Shown in pieces: positions 53,359-61,307 of a DNA stretch of 64,000 nucleotides (position 1 is its first letter; every line of letters begins with the position of its first letter). Made by a program: the position numbers and the translations under genes. The notes below the pieces were generated by a model. That model worked only from the letters and a program-made list of their open reading frames with translations, did not search any database and was not told the origin of the DNA. The DNA is from Paenibacillus nuruki (GTDB taxonomy: Bacteria; Bacillota; Bacilli; Paenibacillales; Paenibacillaceae): positions 1 through 64,000 of the forward strand of contig NZ_MDER01000031.1 of assembly GCF_001721045.1 (NCBI RefSeq), read 5' to 3'.

Positions 53359-54525
53359 TTATTTAGGACCTGCATTCGCTTGAACAATATTTGGTACATT
53401 AGCTGCTGGATCTAGTGAATAACTATACGGGAATGAAGTGCCACCCGGGAAGGCTGCTCCAGTAGCTGATGTGCCTGTGACTGCATTATACACATTATTG
53501 CGTTCATAGAATTTATAAGCATCTCCGTTGCTATCTAGACCGATCTGATTACTGTTATTCGTTTTGTAGAAATAGTTATTTTCCGAAAAAATATTGCCGC
53601 CACTACCGATCTGTGCTGCATTGTATTGTTGCTGTGAATAACCTTGTGCATTGTTGCCCGATGGTGTTGTACTGTTATCAAAATAGTTATCATACATATG
53701 CACATATCCACGTAACAACGGGCGTCCTTTCATATTCGGCCCGAACCAGTTATGATGCATAGTCACATGTAATTTGCCACCACCGTAAGTATAGGAATCA
53801 TTTTTGTTCGAACCGATAATCAGTGCTAAACGTTCAGAAGCCAGATCTTGATTGCTTCCTACCCAGTTCCAGATCGGATTCGGATTCATATTCAACCAGC
53901 TGTCTGTAAAATAAAAGTGACTGTTCGACAAGGTAGCGTAATCTGAACCCTGTGAGATCACAAATAGATCATCACTGATATTATACATAGTGACATGATC
54001 GACTAAAATATTACTCGTGCGACGGAAAGAGACGCCCAAATAGTTAGTACCAATCCCGCCAGGCTGTGTATCTGCTCCGCTCAAATTTTGTAAATCTTTG
54101 ATATTCCCATAAAACGTAATATTTTTGATGACTACATTTTCAATATTGGTTCCTGCCGGAAGATTTTCCCCACTAAATTTCAACTGAATATTTTGCAATA
54201 CTGCACCACCACCGCTTGCGCCTTCAATCGTGGTATTATTCCAATTGGTTGTAGCAAACGTCAGTGTTAATGGTTTGGCTCCACCATAAATATTGCCTTT
54301 AATCACAATATGATGTTTACCTGCGTTAAACGCATTTTTCAATTCAGCAAGTGTAGTTACTGTAACAGCGGCTTCGTTCGATCCTGTTGTTGTTGCATAA
54401 CCACCAGTCGATGCTGCATGTGTATAACTCATTGTGAATCCTGGAAATAACAATGTGGATAACATGATGACACTGAGTACGGACATCGTCATACCTGCGA
54501 AAGATTTTTTACTTCTTTTGGTCAT
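53359..54525 (-). CDS. Secreted pectate lyase (PL1 family)
   Basis: Extracellular enzyme cleaving polygalacturonate by beta-elimination; 388 residues. Signal peptide of ~37 residues (basic start, hydrophobic core, cleavage after a Thr-His-Ala). Right-handed parallel beta-helix of PL1: ILVDHVTMYNISDDLFVIS, a calcium-site region, and the hallmark VTMHHNWFGPNMKGRPLLRG (catalytic Arg in GRPLLR) followed by VHMYDNYF. ATG 54525 has GGAGG 7 nt upstream. It is transcribed separately, upstream of the importer operon. I found no copy of the LacI operator before it. Confidence 0.9.
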   Translation of the reverse strand: MTKRSKKSFAGMTMSVLSVIMLSTLLFPGFTMSYTHAASTGGYATTTGSNEAAVTVTTLAELKNAFNAGKHHIVIKGNIYGGAKPLTLTFATTNWNNTTIEGASGGGAVLQNIQLKFSGENLPAGTNIENVVIKNITFYGNIKDLQNLSGADTQPGGIGTNYLGVSFRRTSNILVDHVTMYNISDDLFVISQGSDYATLSNSHFYFTDSWLNMNPNPIWNWVGSNQDLASERLALIIGSNKNDSYTYGGGKLHVTMHHNWFGPNMKGRPLLRGYVHMYDNYFDNSTTPSGNNAQGYSQQQYNAAQIGSGGNIFSENNYFYKTNNSNQIGLDSNGDAYKFYERNNVYNAVTGTSATGAAFPGGTSFPYSYSLDPAANVPNIVQANAGPK

Positions 54526-54971
54526 TGTATACCCTCCTGAATGATGTATAGTGTTGCAGTTATACCCTGTCTGCTGAAATTTGTTCTATACCATTTCGCT
54601 ACTTATCGGCTCCTTTCTATCGCTGATCCCATATTACTCTTTTGCGATGTATCCAATTATATATTTCTATGTATGTTTATTCCATATACGATTAACGATG
54701 TATTTTATGGTTCTATTTTCATATTCGATCTAATAAGAAATAGATTATTTAATCCAATAATTACATATAAGAATAGCGAAAATAATATTCTATCTTTATT
54801 TTTTAGTAAACGGTCAAATAAACCCGATGAAATTACAAAAAGAAAACGAGTTATCCACAATCTTAAAAACGTGTTTTATAGAGTTCAAATTAAACTTTTA
54901 CCCGCTTGTGGATATGAAAAACGAATCCTAAATATCTTTATCTGTCTGATCGTCAACAGTTACCAACGCAC
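54526..54971. other. AT-rich gene-free region with an inverted pair of DnaA-box-like sites
   Basis: Long non-coding stretch upstream of the pectate lyase gene. It contains TTATCCACA (54851-54859, an exact DnaA-box consensus) and TGTGGATAT (54907-54915) in opposite orientation; TATCCACAA and TTGTGGATA form a 9-bp inverted repeat 47 nt apart. A plus-strand reading frame of 167 codons here has no ribosome-binding site and poor composition. The pectate lyase promoter must lie here, but I cannot fix it. Confidence 0.45.
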
Positions 54972-55016
54972 AAAAAAAGGATCAGAAAAGTATAGTTACA
55001 TACTTTTCCAATCCTC
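54972..55016 (-). terminator. Terminator of the RNA-repair operon
   Basis: AGGATTGGAAAAGTAT / ATACTTTTCTGATCCT hairpin followed by TTTTTTT in the minus direction, 48 nt past the AAA ATPase stop. Confidence 0.9.
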
Positions 55017-55063
55017 TGGATCACACTATATTTACGGATGCTAGATTTACCTGTTCAACGCTA

Positions 55064-56392
55064 TTAGAAATGAAAGCCGACCCGACCTTCACTGTTTTGA
55101 AGCCAGACACCTTTACGACTCTTATCTAGCTCTCCACGTAGCCCTTGAATCAATTCTTTCATATCCAATTGACCATCTTCATGCCAGTGTAATGCTGCTG
55201 AGATATACAATTCGCCCAGTTGAGCAAAGGTAAATCCTTCGGTTAATTTGGCTGTTTCCTGTACAATCTCTTCTCCTGCAAATTCATGCAGACGTTTGCG
55301 ATAGAAAAATTCAGAACGCAATTTCTCATCAGGTAGTACAATTTCATAAGCACGGTCAAATCGTCCTGCACGATTCATCAAACCTGGATCGATTTTTTCA
55401 GGATAATTGGTTGTTCCAATCAGAAATACACCTTCTTTGGAAGTAGCTCCATCCAGTGTATTTAAGAAGAACGAACGAGCGTCTTTGGGCATCGAGTCGA
55501 TATCTTCGATCACCAGTACCATCGGTGTCATCCGAACAGCGGCATCGAACACTTCTTCAATCGATTCACTGCTTGTATACTCGGTAATCTGCCAGTATGC
55601 TACAGGTCCCGGTACGCTACCAGCGATTGATTTCACAAGGGTTGTTTTACCATTACCCGGATGCCCGTATAGTAAAATACCACGTTTATACGGAATATCA
55701 TATGTTTTGTAAAAAGAACGATCTTCTGCAAAAAAGCGATCCAGCGAACGATAAATATCTTGTTTGATCTCTGGAGCCATAATCACATCATCACGAGAAA
55801 CCGCACGACTCACCGGCTCCATTTGGCGATTAATGCCATGACGTGTATCTGTAAACACTGTCACACGGCGCAAACTTTGTTCACGTTGACGCACACGGAC
55901 ATCACCTAGAAATTTCAATAATGATTCATCACTTGTTGCGAAAACAAGATCTTCACTACTCACGCCATGTGGACGAAATACAGGCATACGTGCTAATGCT
56001 ACGCCTGCTTGCGCATACGCAAATACATTATTCATCACAGATGGATGTACACAATAATCTGGCTCTGTACGATCTCCATCATAGACAAAAGTACGTTCTT
56101 CCAAACGATCGTAAATACGAATCACATGTTCTACATCAGTACTGCTATGACGTAAATCTTCATCAAGCAACTCCCAATATTCGGTATTCGGATCACTGCT
56201 TGAATATAATTTATAAGTCACTCCATAACGCGATGTTAACGATTCTTCGATGCCTTTAATAACCCGTGCATAATCTGCATATTCGGTAGGTAATTTTTGT
56301 TCATCGGTTGTATAAATTACAATCGCTTCAGGAGTGTTTTCACTTTCAATCGGTTCTACATTTGTATGACTTGTCTGAAAAAGTGAATCCAT
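55064..56392 (-). CDS. AAA+ ATPase (BCS1-like) linked to RtcB
   Basis: A 442-residue protein. The first ~200 residues are an N-terminal domain I do not recognise. The AAA module has Walker A GHPGNGKT at 243-250, Walker B VLVIEDID at 292-298, sensor-1 Asn329 in [11 protein letters not shown], and arginine-finger residues in [11 protein letters not shown] (~340-350), all intact, followed by a C-terminal helical lid. No membrane segment. The ATG directly follows the rtcB stop (0-nt gap), so the two are translationally coupled. Probably a remodelling ATPase serving RNA ligation or its regulation; this is inference from context. Confidence 0.85.
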   Translation of the reverse strand: MDSLFQTSHTNVEPIESENTPEAIVIYTTDEQKLPTEYADYARVIKGIEESLTSRYGVTYKLYSSSDPNTEYWELLDEDLRHSSTDVEHVIRIYDRLEERTFVYDGDRTEPDYCVHPSVMNNVFAYAQAGVALARMPVFRPHGVSSEDLVFATSDESLLKFLGDVRVRQREQSLRRVTVFTDTRHGINRQMEPVSRAVSRDDVIMAPEIKQDIYRSLDRFFAEDRSFYKTYDIPYKRGILLYGHPGNGKTTLVKSIAGSVPGPVAYWQITEYTSSESIEEVFDAAVRMTPMVLVIEDIDSMPKDARSFFLNTLDGATSKEGVFLIGTTNYPEKIDPGLMNRAGRFDRAYEIVLPDEKLRSEFFYRKRLHEFAGEEIVQETAKLTEGFTFAQLGELYISAALHWHEDGQLDMKELIQGLRGELDKSRKGVWLQNSEGRVGFHF

Positions 56393-57826
56393 TCATTTGG
56401 CCCCCTTGATTGCCGCAAGCGGCTTACATTTTGCCACGACAGAAGCAAGTCCTGCTCCTGTGACACTTTCAATAATTTGATCGACATCTTTATAGGCTTG
56501 TGGTGATTCATCTAATATCGATTCCAGTGAACGCTGATTGACGACGATCTCATCGGCTGTTCCTACTTTGAGTGAACTGGCAAATTGATCGACAGTTACT
56601 AATTTTTTGGTGGCTGAGCGAGAGCGGGCTCGTCCTGCTCCATGACAGATCGAATAATAGTTGTCATATCCACCGGGTTGACCCACCATAATATACGATG
56701 AGGTTCCCATCGAGCCGGGAATCAATGCTGGATGCCCTGTTGCTAGATATGGCTTCGGATTGCCAGCATGACCAGCTGGCAGTGCACGAGTGGCACCTTT
56801 ACGATGGATAAATACAGCTCCTTCATCCCGTTCTTCTGCCCAAGCGTAATTGTGCATCAGATCATACAATGTACGCATCTCACATCCATTACCAAATACA
56901 TCACGGAATGCTTCACGGATACTGTAAGCGATCAGATGACGATTCACTGTCGCATAATTAAGCGCAGAATACATCATATTGACGTAATACTGACCTTCTG
57001 GATGAGCTAACGGTAGAAAAGCCAGTCTAGGATCAGCAGTCCCTAGTCCCAAGCGTTGCATCTGCGACAGCATCACTTGATTGCTTTCCTGACTGATACT
57101 TCCTCCCCATGAACGAGAGCCTGAATGAATCATGACAACGATTTGTCCATCACTCATGCCCCATGCTTCAGCAATATGGCGATGTTCTTCATCAATCTCA
57201 AGCGCTTGAATCTCTGCAAAGTGATTGCCACCACCAAGTGTACCCAGTTGACGATGCGCTCTACCCCATGTCTGATCACGCACACCATTTAACACTTCTT
57301 CATTAAAAGAAAAACGACTTTCTTCTACATGCGTCAGTGATGTGGATTTCTTCGGTGTATAACTGTCAGGTATATATTTGTTAGGTAGACCGTGTAACCC
57401 TTTACGTACCACATGTTCCAATCTCAAATCTGCAAAATGTCCACGCTGTTGTGATTCCATCGGCAGATACTTTTCGATGGTTTTGACTAATTTACGACGC
57501 AATTTCACGTCTTGTAGATCATCACGATGCAGGTTGGTCAAATGCACACGCATCCCGCAGCCTATATCGCTTCCTACAATCGAAGGCGATACATAACCAG
57601 CACTTGCATCCCAGACCGCGGTTGTGCCAATACAGGTGCCGATGCCTACATGAACATCAGGTGTATACCCCATATACTGAATACCCGGGATTTGTAAATT
57701 GTTATTGGCCATATTAAATACTTTATAGTCCAATCCTGCAAATAATTCTGGATTGGCGTAAACATGTACACTTCCCGCAGGAAGCTTCACTTCATGAATA
57801 TAAGAAGATGATATTGGAGTACTCAT
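56393..57826 (-). CDS. rtcB: RtcB-type RNA ligase
   Basis: GTP- and Mn2+-dependent ligase joining 2',3'-cyclic phosphate (or 3'-phosphate) RNA to 5'-OH ends; 477 residues. Conserved metal and guanylylation motifs are present: VGSDIGCGMRVH (metal Cys), LGGGNHFAEIQ (metal His), IHSGSRSWGGS, HPALIPGSMGTSSYI, and SICHGAGRARSR with the predicted guanylylated His395. Start ATG 57826 has GAGG 11 nt upstream; the frame opens 7 codons earlier at a TTG. Middle gene between the RlaP-like nucleotidyltransferase and the AAA ATPase. No archease gene is visible in the window. Confidence 0.93.
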   Translation of the reverse strand: MSTPISSSYIHEVKLPAGSVHVYANPELFAGLDYKVFNMANNNLQIPGIQYMGYTPDVHVGIGTCIGTTAVWDASAGYVSPSIVGSDIGCGMRVHLTNLHRDDLQDVKLRRKLVKTIEKYLPMESQQRGHFADLRLEHVVRKGLHGLPNKYIPDSYTPKKSTSLTHVEESRFSFNEEVLNGVRDQTWGRAHRQLGTLGGGNHFAEIQALEIDEEHRHIAEAWGMSDGQIVVMIHSGSRSWGGSISQESNQVMLSQMQRLGLGTADPRLAFLPLAHPEGQYYVNMMYSALNYATVNRHLIAYSIREAFRDVFGNGCEMRTLYDLMHNYAWAEERDEGAVFIHRKGATRALPAGHAGNPKPYLATGHPALIPGSMGTSSYIMVGQPGGYDNYYSICHGAGRARSRSATKKLVTVDQFASSLKVGTADEIVVNQRSLESILDESPQAYKDVDQIIESVTGAGLASVVAKCKPLAAIKGAK

Positions 57827-57850
57827 AATCGGTAAAACCTCTTTCAAGTC

Positions 57851-57874
57851 AGCCCCTCTAGTTCTAAAGGGGCT
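57851..57874. promoter_or_regulatory. Hairpin in the rlaP-rtcB gap
   Basis: AGCCCCT / AGGGGCT stem (57851-57857 with 57868-57874) 25 nt upstream of the rtcB start. In the minus direction no T-run follows, so it is not a terminator for the operon; it may affect rtcB translation or mRNA processing. On the plus strand a T-rich tract does follow. Confidence 0.5.
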
Positions 57875-57899
57875 TCTTTATTATTGTAAACGAGTCTGC

Positions 57900-58706
57900 T
57901 TACAAAAGCGAAACTTCGTTTGGATAGGCATATTGCAATGCTTCGCGGAACAACTGATCCAGTAGATCATCTTGTAATTGTTCCGAAGTCGACATGTGCA
58001 CGACCTGTTGTTCTAAAATATCGATCATATCGGTTAAAAAATACTGGATCGATGGAATTTGTTGCTCTAGATTAAGCTCTTCGCCTGCTTTTTTGCGAGT
58101 CAATAACTGATCAATATCACTACGTAATTGCCCCGGTGGCAACATCTCTTCAATCAACTCATCAAAGCTTACAGGTGGCATTGTTCCTTTTTGATCTATC
58201 CATAAGCAAGCTAAGATCGGACGCAATACATAAAAGTATTTTTTGATCTTAACAGTATCCCCTTGCAAATACCCACGGAAGTTCCCTTTTGCCATATGCA
58301 GGTAATGATACATGCAAGACCGAGGAGAAAAATGAGTCGGTGAAACGTTTCGAATTCGCTCAGCAAGTGAACCATTTTCAGCATATTGAATAGGAGAATG
58401 CAACCATTCCATCAATGGTGGATTGGATTTGCGGAACAGATTCAGTGCTTTGCGCAAGTCCCAACCGTTGATATCTAACTGCTCACTGATTGGATATTCG
58501 ATAACATCTCGCCTGTTGAAAATCGACAAATACCATTCTGGAGGATGCACATAAATAAAGCGCACATCATAATCGCTATCTTGAGAAGGGAACCCCCATG
58601 CACGGCTACCGGATTCACAAGCATATAAAATACGAACTTGTTGTTCTTGTTCAATACGTTTTAATTCAGTCTGAATGATAGAAGTCATGGCTTGAGTTAC
58701 GGACAT
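57900..58706 (-). CDS. RlaP/YcgL-like nucleotidyltransferase (RNA repair-associated)
   Basis: A 268-residue polymerase-beta-type nucleotidyltransferase. The catalytic motif is GSRAWGFPSQDSDYDVRFIY (GS at 33-34, Asp45 and Asp47 as metal ligands), followed by a helical domain containing SPRSCMYHYLHMAKGNFRGYL. This matches the RlaP (RNA ligase-associated polymerase) group that comparative genomics links to RtcB-type RNA repair. ATG 58706 has GGAG 9 nt upstream. First gene of the operon, 73 nt before rtcB. Its role would be to rebuild or extend damaged RNA ends before ligation; not shown by sequence alone. Confidence 0.85.
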   Translation of the reverse strand: MSVTQAMTSIIQTELKRIEQEQQVRILYACESGSRAWGFPSQDSDYDVRFIYVHPPEWYLSIFNRRDVIEYPISEQLDINGWDLRKALNLFRKSNPPLMEWLHSPIQYAENGSLAERIRNVSPTHFSPRSCMYHYLHMAKGNFRGYLQGDTVKIKKYFYVLRPILACLWIDQKGTMPPVSFDELIEEMLPPGQLRSDIDQLLTRKKAGEELNLEQQIPSIQYFLTDMIDILEQQVVHMSTSEQLQDDLLDQLFREALQYAYPNEVSLL

Positions 58707-58783
58707 GATCGATCACTCCTTTCATATGAAGGGGATGGGTGAAAATTCACTTACAATTGGCGGTTGGTGATGAAGACCGCTAC

Positions 58784-58836
58784 AGAAATAGAATGGTTTT
58801 TGTCGTCGCTGGTGAAATAGAATCCATTTTATTTCT
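58784..58836. repeat. Diverged hairpin repeat, copy 3
   Basis: AGAAATAGAATGG (58784-58796) pairs with CCATTTTATTTCT (58824-58836), one G-T pair. It has CGCTAC directly to the left, as in copies 1 and 2, TTGCT on the right, and an ATTGGCGG/AGTTGGCG-like stretch further left that also resembles copy 1. The inner loop differs. It lies 78 nt upstream of the rlaP-like start, on the promoter side. The rest of 58707-59271 is AT-rich and holds no ORF I can support. Confidence 0.5.
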
Positions 58837-59271
58837 TTTGCTCTGTGCTGGATGGTACTTTTCTGCTTGTGTAGAAACGATTGAGTTAGAGCGTTATTTA
58901 TTTTCTCCTTTTGGGGGAGATAGCCGCTTTTAAGAATAGTTGATTATTTGTTAGTATTTCTTGGTTATGATTGGGTTGATGATAGAATTTAGTAATAGTC
59001 TAAATTTGGTATTAGTTCTATGCATTGAAAAAGTTCAGTTTATTTTGAGATGTTGAATATTTTTATCGTTTATAAATAAGACGGTTGAGCGTTGGAAATG
59101 GTTTTATTTTTTCTTTTATGGTTTTGTCTATTTAATAGATTTTAGATATACATATATAAATGGTTATTGGGTTAACTGTTATGGATGATAGCTGAATAGT
59201 GTCATATCTTGACTTTATGTTTTAGATGTTATTTAAATCCTTTTTATAAACTTTATGGATGTTTATGACAC

Positions 59272-59305
59272 AAAAAAACCGCGACCTCTGTAACGGTCTG
59301 CGGCT
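59272..59305 (-). terminator. Terminator downstream of the 50-residue ORF
   Basis: CCGCAGACC / GGTCGCGG hairpin followed by TTTTTTTT in the minus direction. It lies 197 nt past the stop of the small ORF at 59502; the intervening stretch holds no second ORF with a ribosome-binding site and may be 3' UTR. Confidence 0.8.
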
Positions 59306-59501
59306 GGTGGTTTATAGGCAAATAGGTGTAACGGCACTATTTGCGATCAAATAAACCCTGCATATTTAATTAGATGCCTATTGAGATTAGGGGCACTGAT
59401 TGAATAAGGAAATAGGTAGCTAGTTAGCATTGAATATACACAATATGCGTATAAGTAACTGGTTCAATATAGACTATGCTTAATGATTTCCGTATTGCAG
59501 T

Positions 59502-59654
59502 TTATGTCGTCCGTAAGAGATTGATGAACATGAAGCAAGAGTATGAAGTTTTCAAGCAGCGATTAATATGACGTTCATCCTGTGTTAACCCTAGATCATA
59601 ATGCTGACCCGGTTGATAGGTATTCTGCATATTCATATCTTTACGTAAGATCAT
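59502..59654 (-). CDS. Small 50-residue protein of unknown function
   Basis: Short ORF (starts MILRKDMNMQNTYQPGQ, ends FINLLRTT) with a very good ribosome-binding site: AAGGAGG 9-10 nt before ATG 59654. It has a consensus-like promoter 35-65 nt upstream and a strong terminator downstream, so it sits in a complete transcription unit. It carries two Cys (near 33 and 40), a polar middle and a hydrophobic C-terminal Phe/Leu/Ile patch too short for a firm membrane span. I do not recognise it. Confidence 0.6.
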   Translation of the reverse strand: MILRKDMNMQNTYQPGQHYDLGLTQDERHINRCLKTSYSCFMFINLLRTT

Positions 59655-59688
59655 GTTCCTCAACCTCCTTCCTGTTTATAATATAGCC

Positions 59689-59718
59689 ATCATACTCGGT
59701 ATATTTTGAAATTGTCAA
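59689..59718 (-). promoter_or_regulatory. SigA-type promoter of the 50-residue ORF
   Basis: Minus-strand TTGACA (59713-59718) and TATGAT (59689-59694) are separated by 18 bp. Transcription would start near 59682, about 28 nt before the start codon. Confidence 0.7.
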
Positions 59719-59899
59719 TTCCATATTTGGAAAATAGGTCTATAGACATAACCTTTTTGGAATAGATGAAAGCTCTATTTTCGGGTAATCGTCCATATTG
59801 ATCATAGTGAAAAATGATAGTTTGTATGTAATTTACAATAAAAACATATATTGATGATTGATAAGTAGATGAGCAATATAATTCATCTTCTATTAACAA
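59690..59899 (-). pseudogene. Possible gene remnant
   Basis: An open frame whose second half (QYGRLPENRAFIYSKK, then DLFSKYGIDNFKIYRV) reads like genuine protein, but it starts at a TTG with no ribosome-binding site, is only 69 codons, and its end contains the promoter of the 50-residue ORF. It may be the degraded 3' end of a lost gene; it could also be chance. The 304-nt interval 59655-59958 otherwise contains only promoters. Confidence 0.25.
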
Positions 59900-59901
59900 A
59901 T

Positions 59902-59913
59902 GTCTGATATAAT
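59902..59913 (+). promoter_or_regulatory. Extended -10 promoter for the acyltransferase gene
   Basis: TGATATAAT (TG extension plus exact TATAAT at 59908-59913) lies 45 nt before the acyltransferase start. The -35 is weak, as is usual for extended -10 promoters. Confidence 0.55.
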
Positions 59914-59958
59914 GCTTTATTAGTGTAAAGAATTGTTAGGGATAATTGGGGTGAATAC

Positions 59959-61161
59959 ATGTCTAAAGAACGGATCAATGAGTGGGCATTGCTACGTGGT
60001 TTTGCCTTTTTGGCGGTGGTGATGCAACATTCGATTGGTGAATATATTTATCGAAGTGGCATTATCCAAGCCGATTCCATCATGCTAGGTATGCTTTATC
60101 ATTTTACACGGTTTGGTACATTAACGTTTGTATTTTTAGCAGGTGCGATTTTATTTTATCAATATGGAGATGGACGACCTTATCGTTCGGTGATCTTTCG
60201 GCGCATTGGTGATATCTATATTCCATTTGTTGTATGGACAATTATTTACTGGATTGTAATGCAATGGATATTCAAAGTTCCATTGTTACGAGCAGACAGT
60301 GTACAAGATATTGTAGGGCAGTTATTTGCTCCAACCAATGGATATCATCTGTGGTTTGTTATTATGATTTTTCAATTTTATCTGTTATTTCCGTTGTTCC
60401 GCTGGCTAGGTAAGCAATTTGGAACTCATGTACTCGCTCATCGTTCGTCAAAACAGCAACAACAGCGTATTATCATAATGTTAGTGGTGATCGGAATTGT
60501 GTACGGATGGATCATGTGGTTATGCTATTATGCTATGCCTACATGGACAGTTGAAGGCATTTGGAAAATCGTTTTAGAACATCGTACCAGTGAATTTATA
60601 TTTTACTTTTTTTATTTTGTACTTGGTGGGATCTGTGGTTCAGCGATTCAGCGCTGGAGAGCCGTTATGCTCAAAATATTGCCTTGGACAGCTCTTGCTT
60701 TTGGAATCATGTATATCTGGTTAGGCTACGATCTGTTACGTTTTGATCCTGTAGCTATCAATCTTAATGTTTCTACGTATCTTAAACCAACTACTTTTAT
60801 AGCTGTAGTCAGTCATATGTTGTTGATGTATGGATTAGCGTTAATACTGGTGGAACGAAAAGGCGTGATCGTACGCTTTTTAAAGTGGTGTGGTCGTTAC
60901 TCGTTCGGGGGTTATTTATCTCATGCACTGATTCTGATGGGTGTGTCTTATTTTACACGTCAGATTACAATGCCCGGGCTGAATCTAATCATGACGATAC
61001 TGACTTTTATGGTTGTCGCTCCTACAGCGATAGCGTTAACGAGCTTTCTGTCACGCTTACCGGGAGGGCAATGGTTAACCGGATCAGCTGGTAAAAAAAG
61101 CAAACCGGCTATCCCTTCTCATACCACCAGACCTTCATCCACATTACCTCAAGACTCCTAA
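59959..61161 (+). CDS. Acyltransferase 3 family membrane protein
   Basis: A 400-residue integral membrane acyltransferase (AT3/OafA type) with about ten membrane segments. Motifs: INEWALLRGFAFLAVVMQHS near the N-terminus (the Arg and the His of the AT3 family), FRRIGDIYIPFVVWTIIYW, YHLWFVIMIFQFYLLFPLF, and a C-terminal GRYSFGGYLSHALI. The last ~30 residues are a Lys/Pro/Ser/Thr-rich cytoplasmic tail. It probably transfers an acyl group to a cell-surface glycan; the substrate is unknown. ATG 59959 has GGGGTG upstream; monocistronic. Confidence 0.88.
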   Translation: MSKERINEWALLRGFAFLAVVMQHSIGEYIYRSGIIQADSIMLGMLYHFTRFGTLTFVFLAGAILFYQYGDGRPYRSVIFRRIGDIYIPFVVWTIIYWIVMQWIFKVPLLRADSVQDIVGQLFAPTNGYHLWFVIMIFQFYLLFPLFRWLGKQFGTHVLAHRSSKQQQQRIIIMLVVIGIVYGWIMWLCYYAMPTWTVEGIWKIVLEHRTSEFIFYFFYFVLGGICGSAIQRWRAVMLKILPWTALAFGIMYIWLGYDLLRFDPVAINLNVSTYLKPTTFIAVVSHMLLMYGLALILVERKGVIVRFLKWCGRYSFGGYLSHALILMGVSYFTRQITMPGLNLIMTILTFMVVAPTAIALTSFLSRLPGGQWLTGSAGKKSKPAIPSHTTRPSSTLPQDS

Positions 61162-61168
61162 AAAAACT

Positions 61169-61210
61169 AAAACCGCTATGCTCTCTATACTCAGAGAACA
61201 TAGCGGTTTT
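61169..61210. terminator. Strong bidirectional terminator
   Basis: AAAACCGCTATG / CATAGCGGTTTT with an inner TCTCT/AGAGA pairing and A-/T-runs on both sides, 7 nt after the acyltransferase stop; may also end the minus-strand kinase transcript. Confidence 0.9.
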
Positions 61211-61307
61211 TTAGTTATACCTCGCTAGTGATACGACACAATGCCATCACTATTTCTTGCCGAAAACGGTGTTCACTTCATCATTTCAAGCACAGGATAA
61301 GTCCCTA

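Noticed and set aside
54851-54915. Possible replication origin
   Set aside because: Only two DnaA-like boxes and no dnaA, dnaN or repA gene nearby.
54541-55044. Plus-strand reading frame of 167 codons beside the pectate lyase gene
   Set aside because: No ribosome-binding site, composition like translated AT-rich DNA, and it runs through the terminator of the RNA-repair operon.
58739-58933. Plus-strand reading frame of 64 codons upstream of the nucleotidyltransferase gene
   Set aside because: It lies on the diverged hairpin repeat and has no supported start; better explained as the repeat itself.
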